Shown here: piece by piece, positions 34,201-42,810 of the stretch
Numbering within the stretch: position 1 is the first letter of the stretch
How the letters are laid out: every line of letters starts with the position of its first letter
Origin: an uncultured Polaribacter sp.
GTDB taxonomy: Bacteria; Bacteroidota; Bacteroidia; Flavobacteriales; Flavobacteriaceae
Assembly (NCBI RefSeq): GCF_947500975.1
Contig: NZ_CANMUE010000011.1
Location: 1 to 64,000, forward strand
Direction of reading: 5' to 3'
DNA: 64,000 nucleotides
Notes under the pieces: generated by a model
Databases searched by the model: none
Told to the model about the DNA's origin: nothing
What the model saw: the letters and a program-made list of their open reading frames with translations, nothing else
Position numbers and translations under genes: made by a program

Positions 34201-34623
34201 GTACAAGAAGATATAGAAAATTTCTCTTTTAACACATCTGTTTCTACGTTTATGATTGCTGTAAACGAGTTAACAACTTTAAAATGCAATAAGAAAGAAG
34301 TTTTAGAACCATTATTAATTTTATTATCGCCTTATGCACCTCATATTACAGAAGAATTGTGGAGTAAAATAGGTAATAATGAAAGTATATCAACTGCTGC
34401 TTTTCCAATTTTTGATGAAAAACATTTGATAGAGAGTTCTAAAAATTATCCGATTTCATTTAATGGTAAAATGCGTTTTACACTAGAGCTTTCTCTTGAT
34501 TTATCAAAAGAAGAAATTGAAAAGATAGTTTTAGAAAACGAAAAAACCCAAGAACAATTACAAGGTAGAACGCCTAAAAAAATAATTATTGTTCCAGGTA
34601 AAATTGTAAATATAGTAGGCTAA
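31261..34623 (+). CDS. leuS: Leucyl-tRNA synthetase with an inserted DUF559 nuclease-like domain
   Basis: Charges tRNA-Leu with leucine. The class I signatures HVGH (48-51) and KMSKS (895-899) are intact, as are FTTRPDT (434-440) and AVPCGDQRDYDF of the CP1 editing domain. With 1120 residues it is far longer than the usual 800-950. Residues about 305-408 are foreign to LeuRS and match DUF559 (Vsr-like endonuclease fold): LKELRQNSTKAETTLWNQLK, KFRRKYTIGAFLVDYVC, then LIVEF and GFNVIRFTNEEVLKNVE. Asp of VDYV and Glu of VEF remain, but the usual DGxxH part reads AAKEDE. It is inserted between GAMVTFKV (286-293) and YKIDVFTTRP, in frame and without intein splice residues. A further Bacteroidota-type insertion lies before KMSKS (about 780-880). 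Confidence 0.95.
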   Translation: MQYNHQEIEKNWQKYWAENQTFKAENNSEKPKYYVLDMFPYPSGAGLHVGHPLGYIASDIYARYKRHKGFNVLHPQGYDSFGLPAEQYAIQTGQHPAKTTEENITTYRRQLDQIGFSFDWSREVRTSNPEYYKWTQWIFIQLFNSWYNKDTDKAEDISTLEKVFKKEGNQNVNAVCDEDVKSFSADEWNAFSKTEQEEILLQYRLTFLSDTEVNWCPALGTVLANDEIVNGVSERGGHPVVRKKMTQWSMRISAYAQRLLDGLETIDWPQPLKDSQTNWIGRSQGAMVTFKVDNGSIKESSAIKLSYKELEALKELRQNSTKAETTLWNQLKNKKGASKFRRKYTIGAFLVDYVCVSKNLIVEFAAKEDEAARTAYFYNEGFNVIRFTNEEVLKNVEKVVSEINFAIQFPKVSVKDTAKKEVEKNENQYKIDVFTTRPDTIYGVSFMTLAPEHELVSKITTDAQKAEVEAYIEATAKRSERDRMADVKTISGAFTGAYAIHPFSGEKIQIWIGDYVLAGYGTGAVMAVPCGDQRDYDFAKHFNIPIPNIFEGVDISEAAHTDKEGTKIANSDFLSGLKYKKALKLAIFEMEKRGFGYGKINYRLRDAVFSRQRYWGEPFPVYYKDGMPQMIDAEHLPIVLPEVEKYLPTEDGKPPLGNATEWAWDSRAKKVVSNDKLKNKTVYPLELNTMPGWAGSSWYFNRYMDSNNEGEFASKESLDYWQNVDLYIGGSEHATGHLLYARFWQKFLFDKGIVPVDEFAKKLINQGMILGTSAFVYLVKPEIYADLRNRNNDGGINVITKKVFISSNKYETLKGDSKDLAQEIKKEIIEKYFPIQEDYVKIDIDVYKIHADISFVNNSEELDTVAFSNWFPEFKNAKFITEEDGTFKVSREVEKMSKSKYNVVNPDTICDEYGADALRLFEMFLGPLEQAKPWKTSGISGVYSFLKKLWKLYVSEDGVIVSEEKATKDELKVLHKTIKKVQEDIENFSFNTSVSTFMIAVNELTTLKCNKKEVLEPLLILLSPYAPHITEELWSKIGNNESISTAAFPIFDEKHLIESSKNYPISFNGKMRFTLELSLDLSKEEIEKIVLENEKTQEQLQGRTPKKIIIVPGKIVNIVG

Positions 34624-34732
34624 CAAACGTAATCTAATATTGGTATTATCTAGTTTTTAGTAAATTGAATTTATTACTAGTGAGAAACTAAACATGGTCA
34701 TCTATTTTAATAATTTTTAAAACATTAATATC

Positions 34733-35248
34733 ATGAAAATTATAAAACCAGTAAATGGTAAATATCCACAAATTCCTGAAGATTGTTTTGTGGCAGAAAA
34801 TGCAACTATTCTTGGTGAAGTTTCTTTAGGTAAAGAATGTAGTATATGGTATAATGCTGTAATAAGAGGAGATGTACATTATATAAAAATTGGTAATAAA
34901 GTTAATATTCAAGATGGTGCTGTGATTCATGCAACATATCAAAAATCGCCAACAAATATTGGAAATAACGTTTCTATTGGTCATAATGCAATTGTGCATG
35001 GTTGTACAATTCATGATAATGTTTTAGTAGGTATGGGATCAATAATTATGGATGATTGTATTGTGGAATCTAATTCTATTATTGCTGCTGGAGCAGTAGT
35101 AACCAAAAATACCATTATAGAAAGTGGAAGTATTTATGCAGGTGTTCCTGCCAAAAAAGTAAAAGATATTTCTCAAGAATTAATTTCTGGAGAAATCGAT
35201 AGAATTGCAAATAATTACGTAAAATACTCTAGTTGGTTTAAAGAATAA
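34733..35248 (+). CDS. Gamma carbonic anhydrase family protein
   Basis: Left-handed beta-helix protein of 171 residues built from hexapeptide repeats (about 15-140). Metal-ligand histidines sit at the expected places: one in VIHATYQ and two in IGHNAIVHGC. RGDVHYIKIGNKVNIQDGAVIH is the usual core, with the Arg and Asp of the trimer interface. Such proteins are gamma carbonic anhydrases, or YrdA/CaiE-like zinc proteins whose hydratase activity is often unproven. It lies 109 bases after leuS and ends before a bidirectional terminator. Confidence 0.92.
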   Translation: MKIIKPVNGKYPQIPEDCFVAENATILGEVSLGKECSIWYNAVIRGDVHYIKIGNKVNIQDGAVIHATYQKSPTNIGNNVSIGHNAIVHGCTIHDNVLVGMGSIIMDDCIVESNSIIAAGAVVTKNTIIESGSIYAGVPAKKVKDISQELISGEIDRIANNYVKYSSWFKE

Positions 35249-35273
35249 GTTATTAAATTGTTTAATAATCAAA

Positions 35274-35305
35274 AAACCCGATTTCTTATTTGAAACCGGG
35301 TTTTT
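35274..35305. terminator. Bidirectional terminator
   Basis: AAACCCG / CGGGTTT with inner TTTC / GAAA forms the stem, flanked by A6 and T5. It lies between the carbonic anhydrase gene and the convergent Lys-rich protein gene. Confidence 0.88.
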
Positions 35306-35326
35306 ATCTAAAACTAATCAACCAAA

Positions 35327-35785
35327 CTAATTTTCTTCCTCCTCTTTTTTTAATCTCTTTTTTTTCTTTAACATCTTTTTCCCTTTCATTTTTCTACCTA
35401 TTTTCATTTTTTCAAATTTTTCAAATTGCTCTTTATTTAAGATGTTTTTCATTTTGTTTTTTAACGCAATTTGATTGTCTAACTTTTTATTTTTCATTGC
35501 ATAAATCTCATCAGCAGTCGGTTTTTTGTCAGCTTTTTTTAATTCTTTTCTAACTTTTTTAGCTGCTTTTCTTTCCTCAATTTGTGCCTTTATTAAGGGT
35601 TTTACTTCTTCTTGTTGTTGTTCAGATAAGTCTAACCTTAAAGTCATTTTTTTAATAGCCAAATCTACTTGCTGTTCGGTAGAAAGTTTAACTCTTTCTT
35701 TTCTTTCCTTTCTGTCTTCTTTTTGAGCTTGTGCACTAAATGTAAATGCTAAAACCAAAACTAAAATGCTTACTATTTTTTTCAT
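35327..35785 (-). CDS. Small secreted Lys/Glu-rich protein, Spy/CpxP-like
   Basis: A 152-residue protein with a signal peptide (1-20, cut after AQAQ). It then has a helical, highly charged body rich in Lys and Glu. LSTEQQVDLAIKKMTLRLDLSEQQQEEV contains LTxxQ-like turns (STEQQ, SEQQQ), and LNKEQFEKFEKMK near 115 has another. This pattern resembles Spy/CpxP periplasmic chaperone-like proteins and related Bacteroidota proteins. The C-terminus (KKMLKKKKRLKKEEEEN) is extremely charged. A periplasmic helical stress protein is the best guess. It is divergent from the MscS gene. Confidence 0.75.
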   Translation of the reverse strand: MKKIVSILVLVLAFTFSAQAQKEDRKERKERVKLSTEQQVDLAIKKMTLRLDLSEQQQEEVKPLIKAQIEERKAAKKVRKELKKADKKPTADEIYAMKNKKLDNQIALKNKMKNILNKEQFEKFEKMKIGRKMKGKKMLKKKKRLKKEEEEN

Positions 35786-35890
35786 GATATATTAAATTTG
35801 TTATTTTTTAATTACATCTCTTTGACAATAGAAAAACCAAAAGGTTTAAATTTGCTTTTCTATTTAACACTAGTTTAACAACTTAACTAC

Positions 35891-37519
35891 ATGAAAAAAA
35901 TTATTTTTTTATTCTTATTTGTTTCAATTTTCACAAATGCTCAAGATGCTACAAAGGTTGATTTAAGTAACCCTCATGCAACAATATATACGCATTTGTA
36001 TTTTTTACAACAAGATTCTTATCAGCCTAAAAATGCTGCAAAAACTATTTTAGGTTTAGAGGAATCAGCAGCGATTGAAAAAGCAATTAAAATAAAAAAA
36101 GTTTTAGATGGTAAGGGATTATTTGTTGATTTTAACAAGATACCAAACAACCCAAATTATAATGATACAATAGGGTATTCTAGTTTTTATAAATACGTTT
36201 TGTTTCCTCAAAGAATGCCGCAAGTTTCTGTTGAGAAGATAAATGGAAACTGGTATTTTTCTTCTGAAACTGTTGCTGAGATAGATAAACTATATAAAGG
36301 CGTTTACCCTTGGTATGTAGAAAAATTAGAAAAAATAATACCTTCTTCTGGTCATCAAAAATTTTTAGGACTAGAGTTATGGCAATTTATAGGTTTAATA
36401 ATTTTAATGGTTTTGTCATTACTAGTATTCTTGATCATTAAAAAAATAGGGTTTTATTTTTTGCAAAAATTACAATTGTATTTTACTAAGAATACAAATT
36501 TTGAAGTGGATAAAGTCATTAAAAAATTAGCACACCCTTTAGCGTTATTGGCTTCTTTTGCAGTTATAGATAAAATTTTTCCTTCTCTACAATTTGGTTT
36601 AGATACTAATACATGGGTTTTTAAAATTATAAATATTGCAACAACTATTTTTTGGATTTATGTTTTTTTAAAACTAGTGCAAGTAGTTATGCGTATTTAT
36701 GCAGAATTTACTGAAAGAACTCATAGTAGATTAGATGACCAATTAGTGCCAATTTTACACAATTTTTTAACAGGAATTGTGTTGGTTGTTGGGCTGTTTA
36801 ACGTGTTAAGACTATTTGGTATAGATACTACTACTTTAATTGCTGGTGCTACAATAGGTGGTTTGGCATTTGCTTTGGCGTCTCAAGATACTGTTAGAAA
36901 CTTGATTGGAACCATCATGATTTTTCTTGATAAACCTTTTCATATTGATGATTGGATTGAAGCTGGGGAAGTAGTTGGTACTGTTGAGCAAGTTGGTTTT
37001 AGATCTACTAGAGTACGTGCAGCAGATACATCAGTATATCAAATTCCAAACAGTAAATTGTCTGAAATTGTAATTAATAATAAAGGTTTAAGATTATTTA
37101 GACGATATAATACCAATTTAGGTTTAAGATATGATACACCACCACAATTAATTGAAGCATTTGTTAAAGGTGTAAGAGAAATAATTATTGCACATCCAGA
37201 AACCAGATCAGATTCTTATAATGTTGAGTTTACAGGTTTTGGGGATTCTGCTTTGTTAATTATGGTAAACGTGTATTTTAAAAGTTTGGCCTGGGGTGTA
37301 GAACAGTCTTCTAAACACAGATTGCATATAGCAATTGTAAAATTAGCGAAAGAATTAGGTGTTGATTTTGCGTTTCCATCAACTACTGTTACTATCGAGC
37401 AATTTCCTGAAAAAAAATCACTAAATTTAAAGTATAACACAGGTCAAGAAAAAATAGATGCTGCAATTCAAAAAGTAGTCTCAGAATTTTCTAATGAAAA
37501 TCCAAAAGAAATTACATGA
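35891..37519 (+). CDS. MscS-family mechanosensitive ion channel
   Basis: Inner-membrane small-conductance channel that opens on osmotic down-shock. It has a signal peptide (1-17), a periplasmic domain (about 18-155), then transmembrane helices at about 162-185, 205-222, 235-260 and a TM3-like pore helix around IAGATIGGLAFALASQDTVRN (about 312-335). The MscS beta domain (DKPFHIDDWIEAGEVVGTVEQVGFRSTRVR) and alpha-beta C-terminal domain follow. At 542 residues it is a longer variant with an added N-terminal periplasmic part. The next gene overlaps its stop by 4 bases. Confidence 0.92.
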   Translation: MKKIIFLFLFVSIFTNAQDATKVDLSNPHATIYTHLYFLQQDSYQPKNAAKTILGLEESAAIEKAIKIKKVLDGKGLFVDFNKIPNNPNYNDTIGYSSFYKYVLFPQRMPQVSVEKINGNWYFSSETVAEIDKLYKGVYPWYVEKLEKIIPSSGHQKFLGLELWQFIGLIILMVLSLLVFLIIKKIGFYFLQKLQLYFTKNTNFEVDKVIKKLAHPLALLASFAVIDKIFPSLQFGLDTNTWVFKIINIATTIFWIYVFLKLVQVVMRIYAEFTERTHSRLDDQLVPILHNFLTGIVLVVGLFNVLRLFGIDTTTLIAGATIGGLAFALASQDTVRNLIGTIMIFLDKPFHIDDWIEAGEVVGTVEQVGFRSTRVRAADTSVYQIPNSKLSEIVINNKGLRLFRRYNTNLGLRYDTPPQLIEAFVKGVREIIIAHPETRSDSYNVEFTGFGDSALLIMVNVYFKSLAWGVEQSSKHRLHIAIVKLAKELGVDFAFPSTTVTIEQFPEKKSLNLKYNTGQEKIDAAIQKVVSEFSNENPKEIT

Positions 37520-38478
37520 AACGATTCTTAAAATTGTTATTTCGCTTTTTATTATTGTTGATTATAGCCTTTGTTATTTTCTTCTTTTGGGGATCTTCAC
37601 CTAATTTAGAAGAATCCGAATATGAAAAATTGGTTACAAATTCTTATCCTTCTAAGATAGATAATGATTCTGTTTTTAGTATTGTAACCTACAATATTGG
37701 TTACTTAAGCGGTATGACCAATAATTTACCAGTAGCTAAACCTAAAAATTTACAGAAAGTATTAACTGAAACTAAAAAAACAAATCCAGATATTATTGCA
37801 TTTCAAGAAATAGATTATAATGCTTCTCGTTCCTATAAAGTAAATCAGCAAAATGAAATTGCAAAACTAGGTTATAATTATGTTGCAGAAGCTGTTAATT
37901 GGGATGAAACTTATGTGCCTTTTCCTTATTGGCCATTTAGCATGCATTTTGGTAAAGTAATTTCAGGGCAATCCATAATCAGTAAATACCCTTTAAAAGA
38001 ACATCAAAGAATTGTTTTAGAAAGAGTTGCTGATGCACCTTTTTATAGAGATGCCTTCTATATTGAACGTTTGGCGCAAGTTGTAAAGGTTGTTTTAAAT
38101 GATACAGAAATTGTGGTTATTAATGTTCATTTAGAGGCTTTTGATAAACCTACAAGAGTACATCAATTTGAAGAGGTTTTACAGATATTTAATAAGTATA
38201 AAGATGATTATCCAACAATTTTGTTGGGAGATTTTAATTCTAGAGCTAGAAATAAAAGTGCAATCATTCAAAAAATGTTTGCAATAAATACTATTGGAAA
38301 TGCAGCTTTTAATGCAGCTAATATTTCAAATACTTTTGATACAAAAGATCCTTTTGAAAGAATAGATTATATTTTTTACACCAAAAATTCTATTGAATAT
38401 GTTTCAGGAAAAGTGTTGAATGAATTTGGTACAGCTTCTGATCATTTACCCGTTTTAATGAATTTTAAATTGAAATAG
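37516..38478 (+). CDS. Endonuclease/exonuclease/phosphatase family protein
   Basis: EEP-superfamily hydrolase of 320 residues anchored by one N-terminal membrane helix (about 7-25, LLFRFLLLLIIAFVIFF). The fold motifs are VTYNIGYLS, AFQEIDYNAS (metal-binding Glu), VVINVHLEAF, LLGDFNSRA (Asp and Asn) and the final GTASDHLPVLM (catalytic Asp-His). The substrate could be a nucleic acid, phospholipid or inositol phosphate; the sequence does not decide. The start overlaps the MscS stop as ATGA, so both are cotranslated. The 3' end overlaps the convergent dus gene by 14 bases. Confidence 0.9.
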   Translation: MKRFLKLLFRFLLLLIIAFVIFFFWGSSPNLEESEYEKLVTNSYPSKIDNDSVFSIVTYNIGYLSGMTNNLPVAKPKNLQKVLTETKKTNPDIIAFQEIDYNASRSYKVNQQNEIAKLGYNYVAEAVNWDETYVPFPYWPFSMHFGKVISGQSIISKYPLKEHQRIVLERVADAPFYRDAFYIERLAQVVKVVLNDTEIVVINVHLEAFDKPTRVHQFEEVLQIFNKYKDDYPTILLGDFNSRARNKSAIIQKMFAINTIGNAAFNAANISNTFDTKDPFERIDYIFYTKNSIEYVSGKVLNEFGTASDHLPVLMNFKLK

Positions 38479-39424
38479 CTTTTTCTGTTTTTAAAATTTC
38501 ATTTACAGCTACTTTATACGCTTTTACATTATTTGCTTTCTTAATTTTTTTATAAGTTTTTTTTGGATTAGAAAAACTTTTAGAAAAATATTCCCAAAAA
38601 CCTAACATTTTCATTTTAATAGGAGTTGGTCCAGAAAGAGCCGCGTCATATTGTTCAAAAATTTGATTGTGAAATTGGCTGAATATTTCAATTCTATTTT
38701 TTGGATATTCAGTGGTGTTATTTTTAATCATGCTGGGTAAAAAAGGATCGGCAATTAGACCTCTACCAATCATCCAATGATCTATAGCCGGAAAACGTTC
38801 TTGTAGTTTTTTAAATGCAGCTACAGAAGTAATATCACCATTATAGTACATTTTGTGTTTGGTGTTATCTAAACATTTTTGAAAAGCATCTAAATCTGTT
38901 CCACCTTTGTAAAGTTGCTTTCCAATTCTTGCGTGAATGGCAATGTTTTTTAAAGGATACCTATCTAAAATGGGTAAAACTTCCAAAATCTCTTCAGGGT
39001 TCTCATATCCCATTCTCATTTTCATAGAAACAATAATGTCAGACTCATTATGTACTTTATGTAAAATGTTATTTATTTTTTCAGCATTGCTAATTAATCC
39101 AGAACCCATTCCTTGTTTGGTAACCATTGGGTAAGGGCAACCTAAATTCCAGTTCAATTCTTTGTAGCCTAATTCTTGCACGTATTTTGAAACGAATAAA
39201 AATTCATCTGCATCATTAGAAATAATTTGAGGAATTACTTCTAAAGTCGAATTATTTTCTGGAAGTAAATCTCTTTGATAAGAGTTTTTAATGATTAATT
39301 TTTTATTCAACCTAATATATGGCGCATAAAAAGTATCAATACCACCAAAATATTGATGAAAAGCATTTCTAAATCTAAAATCTGTAAAACCTTGTAATGG
39401 CGATGATAATAGTGTTTGATTCAT
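38465..39424 (-). CDS. tRNA-dihydrouridine synthase family protein
   Basis: FMN enzyme that reduces uridine to dihydrouridine in tRNA. The start LLSSPLQGFTDFRFRNAF, the catalytic Cys in NWNLGCPYPMVTKQGMGSGLI (near residue 96), KMRMGYENPE, IHARIGKQLYKG (FMN phosphate/Lys-Arg) and YNGDITS plus MIGRGLIADPF are typical. It has 319 residues and resembles the DusC-like Bacteroidota branch. Which tRNA position it modifies cannot be told. Its gene end overlaps the convergent EEP gene by 14 bases. Confidence 0.93.
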   Translation of the reverse strand: MNQTLLSSPLQGFTDFRFRNAFHQYFGGIDTFYAPYIRLNKKLIIKNSYQRDLLPENNSTLEVIPQIISNDADEFLFVSKYVQELGYKELNWNLGCPYPMVTKQGMGSGLISNAEKINNILHKVHNESDIIVSMKMRMGYENPEEILEVLPILDRYPLKNIAIHARIGKQLYKGGTDLDAFQKCLDNTKHKMYYNGDITSVAAFKKLQERFPAIDHWMIGRGLIADPFLPSMIKNNTTEYPKNRIEIFSQFHNQIFEQYDAALSGPTPIKMKMLGFWEYFSKSFSNPKKTYKKIKKANNVKAYKVAVNEILKTEKAISI

Positions 39425-39513
39425 ACAAAATAAAGTTGTGCAAATATAGGCTACTTTTTAGACTATTAAATAAAAACAAACTTGAATAGATTTTAGGAAT
39501 CAATAATAGTTTG

Positions 39514-39990
39514 TTAATTATTTAGCCAATAAACACCTCTTTCTTCTGCACTTTTTATAGCTTTTTGTTCATCTTCAAAAAAATAGTCAGGTATCTCATT
39601 ACTTGTTGCAGGTGTTAATAATGATAATAAACCATTTTTAGATTTTTCTGATGTAAGAATTATCACAGGAAAATTAGGTTCACCTTCTTCATTTTCTGCA
39701 TCTTTAAATTGAGCAATATTTTGAAAAACAGCTAGCAATGAGTTGCCCCAAGAGTACTTTAATTCTCTAAAATCTAAAATTATTGCTTCAGGGTCAAAAT
39801 TAATGAAACCAGAAAATACTTTATCTGAAATATAAGTTGCGTGTTTTTTACCTAAAGAACCATCTGGATATTCTCCATAAAAAGAAACCATTAAAACATC
39901 AATATTATCTTTTAGTTTTTCTTTTGATGAAAAATATTTACACTTAATATTTGAAGGTTGCTCTTTCTTTATTTCTTTTAATTGATACAT
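39514..39990 (-). CDS. Hypothetical protein, unknown family
   Basis: I do not recognise this soluble 158-residue protein. It has alternating strand/helix composition: IDVLMVSFYGEYPDGSLGKKHAT, EAIILDFRELKYSWGNSLLAV and FPVIILTSEKSKNGL. This would suit a small alpha/beta (perhaps STAS-like) fold; no catalytic motif is evident. I place the start at ATG 39990. Earlier in-frame starts (TTG 40017, ATG 40014) lie inside the terminator hairpin of the upstream protease gene. It lies downstream of the metalloprotease gene on the same strand but is separated from it by that terminator. Confidence 0.7.
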   Translation of the reverse strand: MYQLKEIKKEQPSNIKCKYFSSKEKLKDNIDVLMVSFYGEYPDGSLGKKHATYISDKVFSGFINFDPEAIILDFRELKYSWGNSLLAVFQNIAQFKDAENEEGEPNFPVIILTSEKSKNGLLSLLTPATSNEIPDYFFEDEQKAIKSAEERGVYWLNN

Positions 39991-40002
39991 GTTATAAATA
40001 TA

Positions 40003-40028
40003 AAAAAACCTCATCAATTAAGATGAGG
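40003..40028 (-). terminator. Terminator after the zinc metalloprotease gene
   Basis: On the minus strand CCTCATC / GATGAGG (loop TTAATT) is followed by a run of seven T. This stops transcripts of the protease gene at 40049. Confidence 0.88.
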
Positions 40029-40048
40029 CTTCTAAAATTTATACTTTA

Positions 40049-42544
40049 TTATTTAGGGTCTAAAATAGTTTTAATTCTATCTAGAACATCTTTTAAATGA
40101 TAACGAGTTAATGTGTTTCCTTTATTAGAAGCAGCTTTTACATCTTTTTGAAGACGTTTTAATTCTCCTCTAATAACAGATTTAACATCAGATTGATTGA
40201 TGTTAATACTACTAGTTTTATAGTACCCATCATTTTTTCCTTTTTTATTTATTTCTTTATTTAATAAAAAGTCTAAATTATCTAAATGTACTCTTTGTAA
40301 ATTTCTACGATAGGTGTCAATAGATCTTCCGTTGTAAATTTCACTCCAAATACCTTTTCTTAAATCGCTCATCATGTTTACTAAAGTATACGAGTTTTTT
40401 GCGCCATTTAGGGTTTCGTTTTCAATCATTCTTGCCATTCTTCCAGCTTTTAAAACTTTACTTAAAGTAATGTCTTGTATACGACGTAGTCTTTCTATAG
40501 AACCCGAAAATTCAGTTTTTGAAAAAATATTTTTATCTAATAACCAATTTGGAGTTTTAAATAATTCATCAATAAGAAATTTTAAAGCTTCTTTTTGGGT
40601 AGCTTTATCTATATGAGTATAAACAGCCCCTTCTTGATCGGTAGTTTTAAATTCTTCATAAACACCACCAATATTAGCAGTTACATGTCCCATGTATCTA
40701 TTAAATTGCCCTAAAACTTGATTGTACATGGTAGATAAATTTTCATAATTCTCACCTTTTTCAGAAGTCCATTTTTCTAATCTAGGTAAAATTCTTTTCA
40801 AATTTTTAATTCCATACGTAGATGCTTTCATAGCATTGTCTCCTAAATCTTCAGTTTGAGAACTTGGATCTACTACATTACCTGCTTGTTGGTGTCCAAA
40901 TCGATACATTGGATCTCCTGCATGTTTTAGTATCCAAGAGTCTAAAATTGGTTTTTCCTCCTCAGCGCTTTTGTCTAAAATTGGTCTGTATCCCCAATTA
41001 ATTGCATATTTGTCATAAACTCCAATATTTGGCATTAATGTAACACCAACATCTTCTGGCTGTGCAACATAATTAAAACGTGCATAATCCATAATTGAAG
41101 GAGCTGTACCATGTTTTTTTGTGAAACTTGCAGAGCGTAAAGAATCTACAGGGTATGCTGATGAGCTTCCCATGTTGTGTGGTAATCCTAGCGTATGACC
41201 TAACTCATGTGAAGAAACAAATTGGATTAATTTTCCCATGGTTTCTGTCTTAAAGTTATTTGCTCTTGCTTCAGGATTGATTGCCGAGGTTTGTATAAAA
41301 TACCAATTATGTAATAAAGACATTACATTATGATACCAGTTAATATCAGACTCTAAAATTTCTCCAGATCTTGGATCACTAACATGCGGACCATTTGCAT
41401 TTGGAATAGGAGATGCTAAATATCTTATTACAGAATAACGAACATCTTCTGGACTATATTCTGGGTCTTCTTCTTTAGTTGGAGCTCTTTTAGCAATAAT
41501 TGCATTTTTAAAACCAGCAGCTTCAAAAGCTACTTGCCAATCGTTTACACCTTGCATAAGATAAGGTACCCATTCTTCTGGTGTAGCCCTGTCTATATAA
41601 TAAACAATTTGTTTTTTAGGTTCTACTAGTTCACCATTTTTAAATTTTTCAATATCTTCTTCTTTTACTTCTAAACGATATCTGTCTAAATATTTTACAG
41701 TTTTACTTTTTTGAGCATTTAACCCATAATCAGTTTGTCCTCTAGAAAACCACCCAACTCTTTCATCAAAATAACGACGTTTCATAGATACTTTTGGTAA
41801 TAAAATCATAGAATTACTCATTTCTACTGTAATAGAACCTATTTCGCTATTAGAAGGTGCTTTACCTGCCAAATATGTTTTTACATGACGTGTTTCAATA
41901 TTTTGAGGATAACTACTAATTCTCTCTATAAATGAACGTGATTTATCCATTCTAGAAGCTTTATATTTTCTTCTGTAAGAAGAAGGGAAGCCTAATGGCT
42001 TTATATCTGTAGAAAAAAGTGAGGTAACATCAATTACTGTAGCCGTAGAATCTTTACTTAATGCTTTTATTGGAAAAGAGTATAAAATAGGCTCTAAATT
42101 AGAATTAACAACAGCTTCATGAATTGGCAGAATTGAATCAGCAACAACAGAGTGAGAAACAACTCGTAATAAAATTTGTTTGCGTTTTTTTACCCAACGT
42201 AATACTTGTGTGTTTGTTTTTCCACCACCAAAACCAATTCCGGTTGCAGTTTTAGCAATTCTTGTTACCATTAACATTTCTCTGTTTAAAAGAGAATCTG
42301 GTATTTCAAAAAGATACGTATCATCTTTTTTATGTACTTTAAATAAACCATCATCAGTTTTGTGGTCTTTGGTTACTACTTTGCTATAAGGCAGAATATC
42401 TCCTTTTTTAGCTTTTGGTTTAGAAACTACTTTTTTTACTTCTTTCTTTTTCTTCTTTTTCCAGATTTGTGCGTTAGTATTTAAAGAAAATCCGAAAATA
42501 AAAGCAGCTAAAACAAGTTGCGAAAATATTTTTTTTATGGTCAT
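40049..42544 (-). CDS. Secreted zinc-dependent metalloprotease (DUF5117/DUF5118 type)
   Basis: Large exported protease of 831 residues. Signal peptide (1-25, cut after NTNAQ), then a very Lys-rich stretch. A DUF5118-like part (about 45-95, PYSKVVTKDHKTDDGLFKVH) and a DUF5117-like domain (about 95-320) precede the metzincin domain. There HELGHTLGLPHNMGSS gives His446, His450 and His456 as zinc ligands, with Glu447 and the expected Gly453. SIMDYARFNYVAQPED carries the Met-turn. A helical C-terminal region (about 560-831) follows. The natural substrate is unknown. Its upstream region was copied in a tandem duplication with the metK 3' end. Confidence 0.93.
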   Translation of the reverse strand: MTIKKIFSQLVLAAFIFGFSLNTNAQIWKKKKKKEVKKVVSKPKAKKGDILPYSKVVTKDHKTDDGLFKVHKKDDTYLFEIPDSLLNREMLMVTRIAKTATGIGFGGGKTNTQVLRWVKKRKQILLRVVSHSVVADSILPIHEAVVNSNLEPILYSFPIKALSKDSTATVIDVTSLFSTDIKPLGFPSSYRRKYKASRMDKSRSFIERISSYPQNIETRHVKTYLAGKAPSNSEIGSITVEMSNSMILLPKVSMKRRYFDERVGWFSRGQTDYGLNAQKSKTVKYLDRYRLEVKEEDIEKFKNGELVEPKKQIVYYIDRATPEEWVPYLMQGVNDWQVAFEAAGFKNAIIAKRAPTKEEDPEYSPEDVRYSVIRYLASPIPNANGPHVSDPRSGEILESDINWYHNVMSLLHNWYFIQTSAINPEARANNFKTETMGKLIQFVSSHELGHTLGLPHNMGSSSAYPVDSLRSASFTKKHGTAPSIMDYARFNYVAQPEDVGVTLMPNIGVYDKYAINWGYRPILDKSAEEEKPILDSWILKHAGDPMYRFGHQQAGNVVDPSSQTEDLGDNAMKASTYGIKNLKRILPRLEKWTSEKGENYENLSTMYNQVLGQFNRYMGHVTANIGGVYEEFKTTDQEGAVYTHIDKATQKEALKFLIDELFKTPNWLLDKNIFSKTEFSGSIERLRRIQDITLSKVLKAGRMARMIENETLNGAKNSYTLVNMMSDLRKGIWSEIYNGRSIDTYRRNLQRVHLDNLDFLLNKEINKKGKNDGYYKTSSININQSDVKSVIRGELKRLQKDVKAASNKGNTLTRYHLKDVLDRIKTILDPK

Positions 42545-42546
42545 TT

Positions 42547-42810
42547 TAATTTAATTTGAATTGTACTCAAAGTTACATAATCTATAAAAAGGGATTCTTA
42601 ATTAAAAGTTAAAGAGAAGTTGGTATTTGTGTTAAAAAAAAAAGTAGTATTAAAGTTTTTTGATACCGTTCTATATGGTGTAAAAAAGAAGTTTTTATAA
42701 ACTATTTTTTACTTTATCAACATAATCCAATTTTTTCCGATGTAAACATTTCTACTTCTTGAGAAACAGTTTTACTTATTAGTTTTGAATATGTAACTTC
42801 TTTTACTTCT
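42547..42810. pseudogene. Decayed tandem copy of the metK 3' end and terminator
   Basis: Almost every base here aligns with 42811-43076, offset 264-266. On the minus strand, 42691-42810 still reads EVKEVTYSKLISKTVSQEVE, MFTSEK, then a +1 base shift and [11 protein letters not shown] before the stop. This is the metK C-terminus with substitutions, one frameshift and one three-codon loss. Its copy of the terminator has a broken left arm. The unit also holds the spacer that leads to the protease gene. With 42811-42955 this fills the 411-base gap between the protease gene and metK; no other gene is there. Confidence 0.85.

Noticed and set aside
39991..40017. Earlier starts for the hypothetical gene at 39514
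   Set aside because: The TTG and ATG lie inside the terminator hairpin of the upstream protease gene.
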